Below the pieces are notes generated by a model. That model was not told where the DNA came from and made no database searches. It saw only the letters and a list, made by a program, of their open reading frames with translations. Of a stretch of 64,000 bases of DNA, positions 55,901 to 64,000 are shown piece by piece (the stretch's first letter is position 1; the number at the start of each line of letters is the position of its first letter). The DNA is from an uncultured Alphaproteobacteria bacterium (GTDB lineage: Bacteria; Pseudomonadota; Alphaproteobacteria; Micavibrionales; Micavibrionaceae): contig CAMLMC010000005.1 of assembly GCA_946481075.1 (NCBI GenBank), positions 46,340 to 110,339 of the forward strand, read 5' to 3'. Position numbers and translations under genes: made by a program.

Positions 55901-58790
55901 AAAATCAGCGCCTATTTCTCTATGGAAAGCTGAATGGTCTGAAGCAGAGAATAATTTATGGCCACTAAACAAGGCAAAGTTATTTTTATTACGCCGTAAG
56001 ATGAATAAATTTTTATATCCTCATGCGGATTCTAATGCAGAAGTTAATTTGGATGTAGTAGATAAATTACATTCTTACCTTGTTAGCATTGATAAGCTTG
56101 CATCCAAAATACCAATGAGCGCTCCTTGGGATGGCTTAAGCACTGATATTGCGAACTCAAGAGAGATTTTAGAAATCGGAAAAGGTCTTCGAGAGGGGAT
56201 CGCTGGCATTTCGAGTAGTGTAGAAGAATTTCCTCGAATTCGAGAAAGGATATGCGCTTTTTGTGTAGACGGTAGAGATATGTTGCAGGCAGGCATGCCT
56301 ATACCGGCCTTAGCAACAGAATTTATTGATTCCTTGGAGCGTTTCGAAGGTTTTTATAAGAACTATGAACATTTATGTGACGCAAAAGAACTCGGCGGCG
56401 ATAATCTTGCAGTCATTACCAATAAAGCTGAAGGCATTGTTAATCTCCAGACGAGAATAAATGCTTGGTGCCGCTGGCAAAATACAACTAAAGAAGCTCG
56501 TTCCTATGAAATTTTCCCTTTGGTGTCAGCCATTATTAATGGAACAGTCCTCCCTGAGAATGCAGAAGATGCATTCTATACCGCCTACTGTTCTTGGCTA
56601 TCTGAGCGTCTAATAGACGATAGAGATGTATTACGAGAATTTTCGGCAGTTTCCCATGAAGATAAAATTATACTCTATCGACAGATCGATAAAAAATTAT
56701 CGGAATTATCAATAGAATATATAAAGGCTAAGCTCAGTGGCGATATTCCCGATCCAGAAGATGTTACAAGAGCATCGGGTTATGGTATTTTAAACCGCGA
56801 ACTACAAAAGAAAATGCGGCATAAGCCTGTTCGTCAGCTCATTACCGAAATGGGCGATGCTTTAACAGCGTTAACACCTTGCCTACTTATGAGCCCCTTA
56901 TCCGTCGCCCAGTTTCTTTCGACGGATAGTCAAATGTTTGACTTAGTTGTGTTTGACGAAGCGTCGCAAATAACAGTCTGGGATGCTATTGGTGCGATTG
57001 CACGGGGTAAAAATGTCATTGTTGTGGGTGATCCCAAGCAAATGCCTCCTACTAGCTTTTTCGATAGAAGCGCATCTTCGGAAGAAGAAACCGATGATGA
57101 TATAGAAGACCTTGAGAGCATTCTTGATGAAGCGCTGGCCGCTAGCGTTAAATTACATCGTTTAACTGGCCATTATAGAAGTAAGCACGAAAGCCTCATC
57201 GCCTTCTCTAATCATAGATATTACAATGGTGAGCTTGTTACATACCCCGCCGCTGAGACGAGGGAGACAGCTGTATCTCTTATCAAAGTAGAGGGTGAAT
57301 ATTTACGGGGCAAAGGCCGGACTAACCCGGAAGAGGCGAAGGCGATTGTAAGAGAGGTTATTGGTAGATTAACCGATCCAGTTCGAAGTCAACTGAGCAT
57401 CGGTGTTATTGCTCTTAATTCCGAGCAACAGCGTCTAATTGATGATTTGCTCGACCAAGAAAGAAGAAATAATCCAGAGTTAGAAAAGTTCTTTGGTGAT
57501 GATGTAGAGGAACCTGTTTTCGTTAAAAACCTCGAAACGGTTCAAGGTGACCAGCGCGATGTTATCTTGCTCAGTATTGGATATGGCCCAGATACCCCAG
57601 GCGCTCAAACCATGTCTATGAATTTTGGCCCTTTGAATAGAAAGGGCGGAGAGCGCCGGCTGAATGTCGCTATAACCCGCGCTACGTCCGAGATGGTCAT
57701 TTTTGCTAGTTTTAGCCCTTCAATGATTGATCTAACTAGGACATCTGCTCAGGCAGTTAGAGACTTAAAGCACTATCTGGAATTTGCGGAGAGAGGGCCT
57801 GTTGCGCTGGGAGAGGCCATAACCCATATAGGTGGTCACGATAGCTACGACTCCGATTTTGAGGAAGCTGTTGCAGATGGCTTACGCAAGTATGGCTGGG
57901 TCATTCACACCCAAATTGGTGTTTCTAAATTTCGTATAGATCTAGGAGTAATGCACCCAGACAATCCCGGATGTTATCTCGCTGGAATTGAATGCGATGG
58001 AATGACTTATCATAGCTCTCCTTCGGCGAGGGACAGAGATAAAGTAAGGCATGCTATTTTAGAAAATCTGAATTGGCGTCTTATTCGTATCTGGTCAACA
58101 GACTATTTTATAGATCCGAAACATACCCTAGAGCGCGTAAATGAGCAGCTCAATAAAATCTTAACCAGCGACAGGGAACACAACTCTAAAATTCCCCCAT
58201 GCGCGAAAAACGACGCTGTAATAGAGGTGGATGAAATTGAAGATGATCAAATCGGCACTGCCGTCCTAAAATCTTCTAATGTGGTAGAGCTTAGTGTGGC
58301 TAAAACGAGTGATGAGGCAGAGTTACAATTATCTGCTGATCAATTTTATGAACCGAGCTACAAAGACACTATTAAAGGTTTAGCTGAAAATATTATTGAC
58401 GATATTGGCCCTGTTACCTTCAAGCATCTAACTGACAAAATTGCTCGAGCACACGGATTCCGTAGAACCGGAACGCAAATTAAAAAGGTTGTTTGGGCCT
58501 CTATATTAAAAAGTAGGAAATATAACAAAACTGACGATGGGCACACCGTGCTTTGGCCAGAGAGCGCTGATCCATGTGAAGTCATGAACTTCCGTGGCCT
58601 TGATATTAACGGACATGTCAGGGAATGGGCGGATGTGCCTTATCCTGAAAAATTGGGTTTAGCGCAAAAGATCAAGGGTCTAGGAAACATCGAAGATCCA
58701 GCTGCAATGATGGCCAATGAAATTGGGTTAGGCCGCTTACATCAGAGCACTAGGGCTGAATTAGAAAATTTAATCTGTTTTGTCCGATAG
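52926..58790 (+). CDS. Large transglutaminase-like/DUF4011/SF1 helicase/PD-(D/E)XK nuclease/DUF3320 protein
   Basis: 1954 residues. In order: a beta-sandwich-like N-terminal domain (about 20-130); a transglutaminase-like domain with candidate Cys237 (ATCLD) and His263 (GHAFCGVW); DUF4011 (about 395-450, WKRKLLDLTKRNRLLNL); Walker A GPPGTGKS 708-715; Walker B D1344-E1345 (VVFDEASQ); VVGDPKQMPPTSFF; motif VI RLNVAITRA (Arg1585). Then comes an MTES_1575/Vsr-like nuclease with D1672 (FRIDLGV) and E1689 (GIECDG), and DUF3320 (about 1815-1890). UPF1-like helicase-nucleases of this type are known from defence-rich islands. ATG behind GGGGAG; first gene of the four-gene operon. Confidence 0.88.
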   Translation: MPNMPNASQLDIPSSISPEIAPLTINASIADRITFASHQNDVAIIADLIIQNNTAEPYENLELTLTCEPELVGKKSWKIDRIMPHSEVRIRDRKIPLSGSMLSELNERIRGTLKLTIVQNGKTLQSLEQSIVGLAKNEWGGASHMPELLGAFSMPNDPAVTTILKQAGEALRKAGERPSLDGYQSKSRSRVWQITSAIWTAISSQRLVYAEPPASFETEGQKIRTPGEVLEGGIATCLDTTLLFSAALEQAGLYPVIAFTKGHAFCGVWLQPQQLPSLTVDDCVDIRKYIALKELVLFETTLVTNEPPLSFSKAVEVATQQISEENEDKFVYALDIKQARRHQITPLNTSISKIASNEVLEAEPVTLGLEIAPELPAFDIGVDESSAPDTPETRLDHWKRKLLDLTKRNRLLNLKPSKTAIKLYCPDPATLEDKLAENKKITVIPLAKLPGDAGTRDEDLFQGRTGEDFKKRFAQEALDRNEIVADMAQIDLDAGLVQLYRKAKNDLQEGGANTLYLALGMLRWKQAEHETRIYRAPLLLVPVKLERQSAASKVKIVHHEDEPVFNMTLLEMLRQDFDLHIPLLEGELPKDDSGVDVPLIWEIMRKAIREIPGFEVSEDVVLSTFSFAKYLMWKDLAERTDALKQSPFVKHLIESPRDAYEHSSNFIKPSEIDEKIDPKDLFMPLPADGSQIVAVHASTQGGDFILEGPPGTGKSQTISNIIAHNLALGKKVLFVSEKMAALEVVYNRLKDKGLGKYCLELHSNKANKREVLNQLGASWHSREIKAQDEWHMHAQRLKDLRDNLNNFVKILHTPHKTGVSVRMAIGQAVRWQENYRLKLDWGNNLSNDRLKDRGDLEQARDIAKRLGQNYAVLNEDDVKAFSDIQQTNWSNAWQNDLVDAASNIVKSANHLSLATQKILVSISIEEKSDLTLGFCNQLKKIATAIKKATSYNLGFALQSEGQEIFDALERLYDLLEAYRTAKAELPYIDDNVKSAPISLWKAEWSEAENNLWPLNKAKLFLLRRKMNKFLYPHADSNAEVNLDVVDKLHSYLVSIDKLASKIPMSAPWDGLSTDIANSREILEIGKGLREGIAGISSSVEEFPRIRERICAFCVDGRDMLQAGMPIPALATEFIDSLERFEGFYKNYEHLCDAKELGGDNLAVITNKAEGIVNLQTRINAWCRWQNTTKEARSYEIFPLVSAIINGTVLPENAEDAFYTAYCSWLSERLIDDRDVLREFSAVSHEDKIILYRQIDKKLSELSIEYIKAKLSGDIPDPEDVTRASGYGILNRELQKKMRHKPVRQLITEMGDALTALTPCLLMSPLSVAQFLSTDSQMFDLVVFDEASQITVWDAIGAIARGKNVIVVGDPKQMPPTSFFDRSASSEEETDDDIEDLESILDEALAASVKLHRLTGHYRSKHESLIAFSNHRYYNGELVTYPAAETRETAVSLIKVEGEYLRGKGRTNPEEAKAIVREVIGRLTDPVRSQLSIGVIALNSEQQRLIDDLLDQERRNNPELEKFFGDDVEEPVFVKNLETVQGDQRDVILLSIGYGPDTPGAQTMSMNFGPLNRKGGERRLNVAITRATSEMVIFASFSPSMIDLTRTSAQAVRDLKHYLEFAERGPVALGEAITHIGGHDSYDSDFEEAVADGLRKYGWVIHTQIGVSKFRIDLGVMHPDNPGCYLAGIECDGMTYHSSPSARDRDKVRHAILENLNWRLIRIWSTDYFIDPKHTLERVNEQLNKILTSDREHNSKIPPCAKNDAVIEVDEIEDDQIGTAVLKSSNVVELSVAKTSDEAELQLSADQFYEPSYKDTIKGLAENIIDDIGPVTFKHLTDKIARAHGFRRTGTQIKKVVWASILKSRKYNKTDDGHTVLWPESADPCEVMNFRGLDINGHVREWADVPYPEKLGLAQKIKGLGNIEDPAAMMANEIGLGRLHQSTRAELENLICFVR

Positions 58791-58795
58791 TTCAG

Positions 58796-60307
58796 ATGAA
58801 AGATTTACACCCAAATAAAAGACTTCGAAATTTTTCTATCTCTAGTGCAGATGGACGCTCAAAGCTTACGGCTTTTCATGTAAGGCAGATGAGCGATGAA
58901 GAATATTTAATGCTAAGAGAAAATGTTAGAAAAAGGAGCTTGGCACGAGGGCATACTCAGGCAGCGCAAAAGCAGGCCGATCAGCTCTTAAGAAAACTAT
59001 CTATAGCACGTAAAGGTAGAAAAAAACCTGAGTGGAAACTGCAATATTACTATAACAAGAAAGATAGTGTCCTTTTAGATGCGTTTTATTCAGGTAGAAC
59101 GGATAAAAAATTATGGCGGCCTTATAAAAAAAGAAAAATTGAAGCGGCACAAATTAACTTGGATGTTTTTTCCCTTATAGATGAACCTGAGGCAACATTT
59201 AATAAATTTTCTGAGATTGCAAAAGCTGAGGCCAACGCTCGAAGCATGCGCCTAAATTTTACTGATAGCATGTGTTATGATATGAGCCCTTATTTATTGC
59301 TAGCTCTTATGCAGAAAGATTTTCCAGATAGATTTGTACTCAACGGGCTTATAACTGAGGAGGTCAAGCAAGTGCTTGAATCTGTCGGTTTGTCAGATTA
59401 CATGCAAATCCAAACTCAAGGCAGACCTAAAGAAATCGCGATGAATAACGAGGGACAGCTAGAATGGAGAGAAGTTACGTCTCCTAAAAATTGCTTAGAT
59501 GATGTAATGCCATTTAACCTTCGGTCCGGAGGGGGGATTGAGGCAAGAAATTTAGCAAAATCGGAACAGCGCGATGAAAAAGAGGCTGAAAATTTCCTTA
59601 ACACCCTAAAAGACTGGATAAAGCGCCATAATCCTAATCAAACCATAAGCGAAGAAATCGAAGGAAAAATAAAAGATGTTATGACCGAGCTATTTGATAA
59701 TGCTTTAAGACATGGCGAGCCAGTAAATGAAACTGGAGTGTGGCATACGGTAGGAGTACTTCAAAAAAGAAAAGATCGAATGGGGAGGAATATAGTTGTA
59801 TGCAATATAGCCATATTAAACACAGGTAAGACTATATCGGAAACACTAGACATGGCTCCACAGGAAGTTCTAGATGATATTAATGTCTATGTAGAACTTC
59901 ACAAAGATGCTTATGAGAGAGAAACGCTGAAAACAGTCTGTGCTATTCAGGATAGAGTATCGAGAATTCATTATAATGATGAAGAGAATGCGGCTCTTAA
60001 CGGGATAGGTTTAATGACAAGTATAATGACCGTCTTTAATCCTCTTTTCGTTTCTAACCTTCCTCAATATGAACCGTCTTTCACCCTTATTTCCGGCAGA
60101 AGCTGGGTAAGCGCAACTCTTCCTTATATAAAATCTTCTGGAGAACACGGGAAAAGACAGCTTGCGTTTAACGACCAAAATGATATGACAAAGCCTCCCA
60201 GTTCTGAGTGCGTTAAAACGTTGTCTCAGGCCTTTCCAGGCACGATCATTAGTCTTAGATTTGTGATTGGAGCTGATAAACTAGAGCAAGATGCAAAAGA
60301 TGATTGA
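58796..60307 (+). CDS. GHKL-ATPase protein with STAS-like segment
   Basis: 503 residues, five bases after the helicase stop, no separate ribosome site. N-terminal basic region; a STAS-like middle (LNFTDSMCYDMSPYLLLALMQKDFPDRFVLNGLITEEVKQVLESVGL, about 155-205); and a C-terminal histidine-kinase-type ATPase. The ATPase has N-box E298...N302...H306 (ELFDNALRH), a degenerate G1 region (AILNTGKTI, Asp replaced by Asn), and a G2 NGIGL at 402-406. No His phosphoacceptor or transmitter domain, so not a sensor kinase; compare anti-sigma/SpoIIAB-type ATPases. Partner of the downstream DUF4325-like protein by overlap. Confidence 0.75.
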   Translation: MKDLHPNKRLRNFSISSADGRSKLTAFHVRQMSDEEYLMLRENVRKRSLARGHTQAAQKQADQLLRKLSIARKGRKKPEWKLQYYYNKKDSVLLDAFYSGRTDKKLWRPYKKRKIEAAQINLDVFSLIDEPEATFNKFSEIAKAEANARSMRLNFTDSMCYDMSPYLLLALMQKDFPDRFVLNGLITEEVKQVLESVGLSDYMQIQTQGRPKEIAMNNEGQLEWREVTSPKNCLDDVMPFNLRSGGGIEARNLAKSEQRDEKEAENFLNTLKDWIKRHNPNQTISEEIEGKIKDVMTELFDNALRHGEPVNETGVWHTVGVLQKRKDRMGRNIVVCNIAILNTGKTISETLDMAPQEVLDDINVYVELHKDAYERETLKTVCAIQDRVSRIHYNDEENAALNGIGLMTSIMTVFNPLFVSNLPQYEPSFTLISGRSWVSATLPYIKSSGEHGKRQLAFNDQNDMTKPPSSECVKTLSQAFPGTIISLRFVIGADKLEQDAKDD

Positions 60308-60641
60308 TATTGATTTAAGCGAAGTTACGGAAGGTGGAAAAATTTCTTACCTTAGCGGTAAGAAAAAAGGTTTAGCAGTAAGAGAGACCTTAAACCTTAA
60401 TGCTTTAGATGCAAAAAACGAAATCGTAAGAATAACAATGCCCTTAGGTGTTAAATGTAATGAGTCGTTCTTAGGAGGTTTATTATCTAGGAGCATACAG
60501 CATTGTGGAACACGCGCAGCCTTTTTGCAGCGGTTCGTATTTATTAATTTTTCAGACCAAACCTTAGAGAAACTAAGTGATGTAATCACTGCTACTTTAT
60601 CTAAGGGAACGGCATTATCGAGCTTAAGAGATGACAAATAG
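60291..60641 (+). CDS. STAS-like DUF4325 protein
   Basis: 116 residues; the ATG at 60291 overlaps the GHKL gene by 17 bases (a second ATG at 60300 is also possible). It has a STAS-like core with RITMPLGVKCNESFLGGLLSRSIQHCG and FVFINFSDQTLEKLSDVI, the pattern I associate with DUF4325: a small domain that often pairs with a GHKL ATPase. By analogy with SpoIIAA/SpoIIAB it may bind or release a partner depending on ATPase state. Its stop overlaps the next gene by 11 bases. Confidence 0.65.
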   Translation: MQKMIDIDLSEVTEGGKISYLSGKKKGLAVRETLNLNALDAKNEIVRITMPLGVKCNESFLGGLLSRSIQHCGTRAAFLQRFVFINFSDQTLEKLSDVITATLSKGTALSSLRDDK

Positions 60642-61212
60642 TCCTCTAATTAATACAGCCATATGTGATCCAGAACTCCTTAATTCTCTATTGCACAGAG
60701 ATTTAAGCTGTGCTCCTGAATGGACAAATATTATCGTAGCCATAATAGCAACATTAGCCGCTATTATTTCAGCACTTTGTGCTTGGCATGCTAATAAAAG
60801 TTCGCAGAAACAGGCCAAAAGAGAGTATTTTGATAAGGTATGCGGAGATAAATTTTATCAAGAGCTAACAAAAGCCAGAGAGTTTTTCAGGCCTATAAAA
60901 TCACAACTGATGTCATCCAATTTATCTCCCGAAAAAGTAGAAGCAATTAAGGCAGGTATACGGAGTATAGATGGATGTAAAATCTCTACAGAATGTTTTA
61001 AAATTGATGAAATACTCGAGGCAGAAGAAAAGCTAACTGAAATATGCGATGATATATATAAGCAACTTTATGCCATTAAGGGGTTTATCGATGAGCAAGA
61101 AGGCGAATGGTTTTCTAGGGCTAATTCTTGCATTGAAAGCATAGATAACGGCTTTACAAGCATGGTAAGAATTTATCTAAACCTAAGAAATAAGGCAAAA
61201 ATAAAAAAATAG
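60631..61212 (+). CDS. Single-pass membrane protein with coiled coil (putative effector)
   Basis: 193 residues: short exported or cytoplasmic N terminus, one membrane segment (about 33-52, NIIVAIIATLAAIISALCAW), then a long cytoplasmic helical region rich in Lys and Glu (EAEEKLTEICDDIYKQLYAIKGF). No enzyme motif. As the last overlapping cistron behind the helicase, GHKL and STAS genes it is a candidate membrane effector or anchor of the system. The terminator at 61277 follows. Confidence 0.65.
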   Translation: MTNSPLINTAICDPELLNSLLHRDLSCAPEWTNIIVAIIATLAAIISALCAWHANKSSQKQAKREYFDKVCGDKFYQELTKAREFFRPIKSQLMSSNLSPEKVEAIKAGIRSIDGCKISTECFKIDEILEAEEKLTEICDDIYKQLYAIKGFIDEQEGEWFSRANSCIESIDNGFTSMVRIYLNLRNKAKIKK

Positions 61213-61276
61213 ACTTAGTATGGGCCATAACCAACTAAGTTATAATCTAGACTTGCTCTTAGAGAAAAAGTACCCA

Positions 61277-61297
61277 GTTATCTGTAGATAACTTTTT
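61277..61297 (+). terminator. Terminator of the cargo operon
   Basis: GTTATCT-GT-AGATAAC stem-loop followed by TTTTT, about 65 bp after the last stop of the four-gene operon. Confidence 0.7.
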
Positions 61298-61330
61298 ACG
61301 GTATAAAGCGCGGTATGATACGGTTTATAC
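61298..61330. repeat. Clustered ACGGTA-type words near the island's right end
   Basis: TACGGTATAA, GCGGTATGAT and ACGGTTTATAC in tandem, about 50-80 bp inside attR. They resemble the ACGGTACAG arms before the integrase gene and may be integrase arm sites. Confidence 0.4.
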
Positions 61331-61379
61331 GATGCTTTAAATATAATATTTTCAAATGCTTAACTCTCGAAATTGGTTA

Positions 61380-61395
61380 CTACTCCCGCAACCAA
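61380..61395 (+). repeat. attR-type direct repeat
   Basis: CTACTCCCGCAACCAA, identical to the tRNA 3' end at 48679-48694. It marks the right island boundary; the flank beyond returns to host-like composition. Confidence 0.9.
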
Positions 61396-61495
61396 TCTTT
61401 CCGGACAATTGATATCCTATCGTTTCTCTCGCCGGGATGGACGTGCGCGGGCTGCGCGTTTATGATTTTCCTTCCATAACGACGGGAGCGATACA

Positions 61496-61936
61496 ATGAA
61501 ATATCTTCACACCATGGTGCGCGTGCGCGATCTGGAGGCGAGCCTTGATTTTTACGTCGGCAAGCTCGGGCTTGTCGAAGTGCGGCGCACCGAAAATGAA
61601 AAAGGCCGCTTTACGTTGGTCTTCTTGGCGGCGCCAGGGGACATGCCCCAAGCGATTGAGAACAAAGCACCATTGCTAGAACTCACTTATAACTGGGATG
61701 ATGAAGACTATAAAGGCGGACGGAATTTCGGTCACCTCGCCTACCGCGTTGATAATATTTACGAGACCTGCGCGAAGTTGCAGGAAGCCGGCATCACAAT
61801 CAACCGCCCGCCGCGCGATGGCTATATGGCGTTTATCAGATCGCCGGATAATATCTCGATTGAGTTGCTCCAGAACGGTGATCCCTTGCCCGCGCAGGAG
61901 CCGTGGGTGAGCATGGAGAATGTCGGGGAGTGGTGA
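61496..61936 (+). CDS. gloA: Lactoylglutathione lyase (glyoxalase I)
   Basis: Isomerises the glutathione-methylglyoxal hemithioacetal to lactoylglutathione. 146 residues with the metal ligands H5 (YLHTMVRV), E62 (LLELTYNW), H80 (FGHLAYRV) and E123 (ISIELLQ), and the family start [20 protein letters not shown]. Normal length. First host gene to the right of the island, convergent with the HNH gene. Confidence 0.96.
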   Translation: MKYLHTMVRVRDLEASLDFYVGKLGLVEVRRTENEKGRFTLVFLAAPGDMPQAIENKAPLLELTYNWDDEDYKGGRNFGHLAYRVDNIYETCAKLQEAGITINRPPRDGYMAFIRSPDNISIELLQNGDPLPAQEPWVSMENVGEW

Positions 61937-61941
61937 CTGTA

Positions 61942-62670
61942 TCAATCGTCAACGCTGATTCTTCGATTGCACAAGCCATGAACTGCATGAAGCCTCTTCA
62001 AGCATGACGCGAACTTCTCTGGAGCGTATACAGAGCACGACTGACAATCGGGTATTTTTTGTATTTCATTATTAGAAGCAATTGGTATATTGATCGAGCG
62101 TCGATAACTGCAAACATGATCATAATCACTATGATGAGCTTGATAATCGGCTTCAGATAATGAGTCTCCGCACAATGCACACACACCCTTCTCTCGCTTA
62201 AATAATTGCGAACGCATGTAGGGGTTAGCCTGTGCCTGATGGGCAAAACGCCACCAGCCATTCGAAGATTCATGTCTCTTTTTACAATCCCATTTGGCCA
62301 AAACAGGAATCAAATATCTTTTATTCACCGGCAGAGACCAAACGCCATCAAAACGCTTTTGGTGCTTTTTAAAAATTCTGGCTAATTTCCCTTTCCGAAA
62401 CTTCGCCGGGATCTCTGGCAACTCATACTGTCTCTGTCTTCTTAGATTCTCTAGAAATTCCATTAAAGTCGGATAATTTTCAACAGGCACAAGCCGGTTG
62501 CTCAAGTGATCTTCTACGAACAAACCGCCTTTTATGGCCTTGGATTTCATCGCATTGAAGCTTCGCCCAGTTATTTCTGAAGCCTCGGTTGTCGTGTAAA
62601 TCCCTGCTTTTAAAAGATTATAAAGACAACAAACTTCAATAATTGACCATCTTGCTCCATGCCTGCTCAT
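61942..62670 (-). CDS. HNH-type endonuclease domain protein
   Basis: About 242 residues from ATG 62670; the longer frame to 62745 would read through the rRNA terminator. N-terminal HTH-like region (TEASEITGRSFNAMKSKAIKGGLF); C-terminal HNH-like zinc-binding fold: LFKREKGVCALCGDSLSEADYQAHHSDYDHVC, a second CxxC (CQSC), and VHGLCNRR. AT-richer than host genes. Located alone between gloA and the rRNA operon, suggesting a separate insertion. A restriction or homing-type role is possible but unproven. Confidence 0.65.
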   Translation of the reverse strand: MSRHGARWSIIEVCCLYNLLKAGIYTTTEASEITGRSFNAMKSKAIKGGLFVEDHLSNRLVPVENYPTLMEFLENLRRQRQYELPEIPAKFRKGKLARIFKKHQKRFDGVWSLPVNKRYLIPVLAKWDCKKRHESSNGWWRFAHQAQANPYMRSQLFKREKGVCALCGDSLSEADYQAHHSDYDHVCSYRRSINIPIASNNEIQKIPDCQSCSVYAPEKFASCLKRLHAVHGLCNRRISVDD

Positions 62671-62701
62671 AGCGATGATTATATCAAAATTATTCAAAAA
62701 C

Positions 62702-62727
62702 AAAAAAAACCCGCCATCAAGGCGGGT
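62702..62727 (-). terminator. rRNA operon terminator
   Basis: Minus-strand stem ACCCGCC / GGCGGGT with a 5-nt loop followed by an 8-T run; about 60 bp after the 5S gene. Confidence 0.9.
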
Positions 62728-62785
62728 CGTTTGTATCTTGTACATCGTGCATAGGTTATGAGGGTTTTAATCCGTGGGTTTGAAA

Positions 62786-62903
62786 GACTTGGCAGTGACC
62801 TACTCTCCCACGTCTTAAGACGGAGTACCATCGGCGCTAAGGCTTTTCACGGTCCAGTTCGGAATGGGATGGTGTGTTTCGCACTTGCTAGAACCACCAA
62901 GTC
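62786..62903 (-). rRNA. rrf: 5S ribosomal RNA
   Basis: About 118 nt, read on the minus strand, ends GACTTGGTGG / CCAAGTC pairing and contains CCATCCCATTCCGAACTGG-type loop B and C sequence. Boundaries within a few bases. Follows 23S. Confidence 0.95.
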
Positions 62904-63044
62904 ATCCAAAACCACGGTTAAACGAAAGACGTAAGAAATATGTCTCTTTTCTGCTGAGTAATGCTTGTTGGCATTGTCAGTCTTTTAACAGACTTGACAC
63001 TGCGCGCGATAATTCATGTCCAGATAAACTGGAATGATTTAAAT

Positions 63045-64000
<956 letters not shown>

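Larger units (their letters stand above)
48694..61395. mobile_element. Integrated genomic island in tRNA-fMet (about 12.7 kb)
   Basis: Bounded by the 16-bp repeats, with a P4-type integrase directly inside the left end, and visibly AT-richer than the flanks. Contents: integrase; a GTG-start accessory gene; a short HTH gene; a winged-helix protein; a zinc-ribbon membrane protein on the minus strand; a structured non-coding stretch; and the four-gene helicase/GHKL/STAS/membrane operon. No conjugation, capsid or terminase genes are seen. So it is a small non-self-transmissible island or satellite-like element carrying a cargo operon. Confidence 0.9.

Noticed and set aside
48694..61395. Retron, CRISPR or classical restriction-modification in the island
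   Set aside because: No reverse transcriptase, no regular spaced repeats and no methyltransferase gene.

Overview
The window reads as chromosome of a Gram-negative alphaproteobacterium. Indications are the pal-cpoB-tilS-ftsH order, a divergent rsmI/lpoA pair with yraN, OxyR-KatG, a D-3-hydroxybutyrate dehydrogenase, an alpha-type initiator tRNA, and rRNA sequence of the same flavour. Placement below class (for example near Micavibrio or Rhodospirillales) is a guess. Most of the window is moderately GC-rich and densely packed. One block, about 48.7-61.4 kb, is clearly AT-richer.

Layout. 0-6 kb (minus): pal, cpoB, a prepilin-like gene, tilS, a secreted protein and ftsH form one cell-envelope operon. 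6-13 kb: AIM24-type protein, SirB1-like protein, BON lipoprotein, yraN, rsmI; then lpoA-like (plus) and a RimK/glutathione-synthase-like ATP-grasp. 13-16 kb: TetR plus small lipoprotein, an HTH regulator, oxyR. 16-22 kb: katG with a recognisable OxyR site, two overlapping isochorismatase-fold hydrolases, a small STGPKTPEGK-motif gene behind a consensus promoter, trhO, a TPR protein. 22-24 kb (minus): EF-hand protein, ECF sigma factor, short membrane protein and periplasmic metal-sensor-like protein, resembling a Cnr-type signalling cassette. 24-30 kb: AMIN lipoprotein, WecA/MraY-type transferase, mnmC, M3 peptidase, and a probable minus-strand small RNA. 30-33 kb: a second HTH regulator of the same family as the one at 14.7 kb, followed by a protein that looks like an EgtD-type methyltransferase. 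33-36 kb (minus): gmd-fcl and small unknowns. 37-40 kb: bdhA-patatin pair, DUF3309 peptide, arginase-fold enzyme. 40-45.5 kb: TetR with an RND efflux pair. 45.5-48.5 kb: FAD protein, TPR-methyltransferase, ppa.

48.6-61.4 kb is an integrated island. The initiator tRNA gene (48617-48693) keeps its 3' end, and 16 bp of it (48679-48694) recur at 61380-61395. Inside are a P4-type integrase, small accessory and HTH genes, a zinc-ribbon membrane protein, a strongly structured non-coding stretch (52361-52690) and a four-gene cargo operon. The operon encodes a 1954-residue transglutaminase-like/DUF4011/SF1 helicase/PD-(D/E)XK/DUF3320 protein, a GHKL-ATPase protein with a STAS-like segment, a DUF4325-like STAS protein, and a single-pass membrane protein. 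All four are overlapping or nearly abutting. It looks like an anti-phage or anti-plasmid module under a partner-switch-like ATPase/STAS pair, and is the best candidate here for an undescribed system. Function is inferred from domains and context only.

After the island come gloA, an HNH-type gene, and the 3' end of an rRNA operon on the minus strand (5S, partial 23S), which runs off the right edge.
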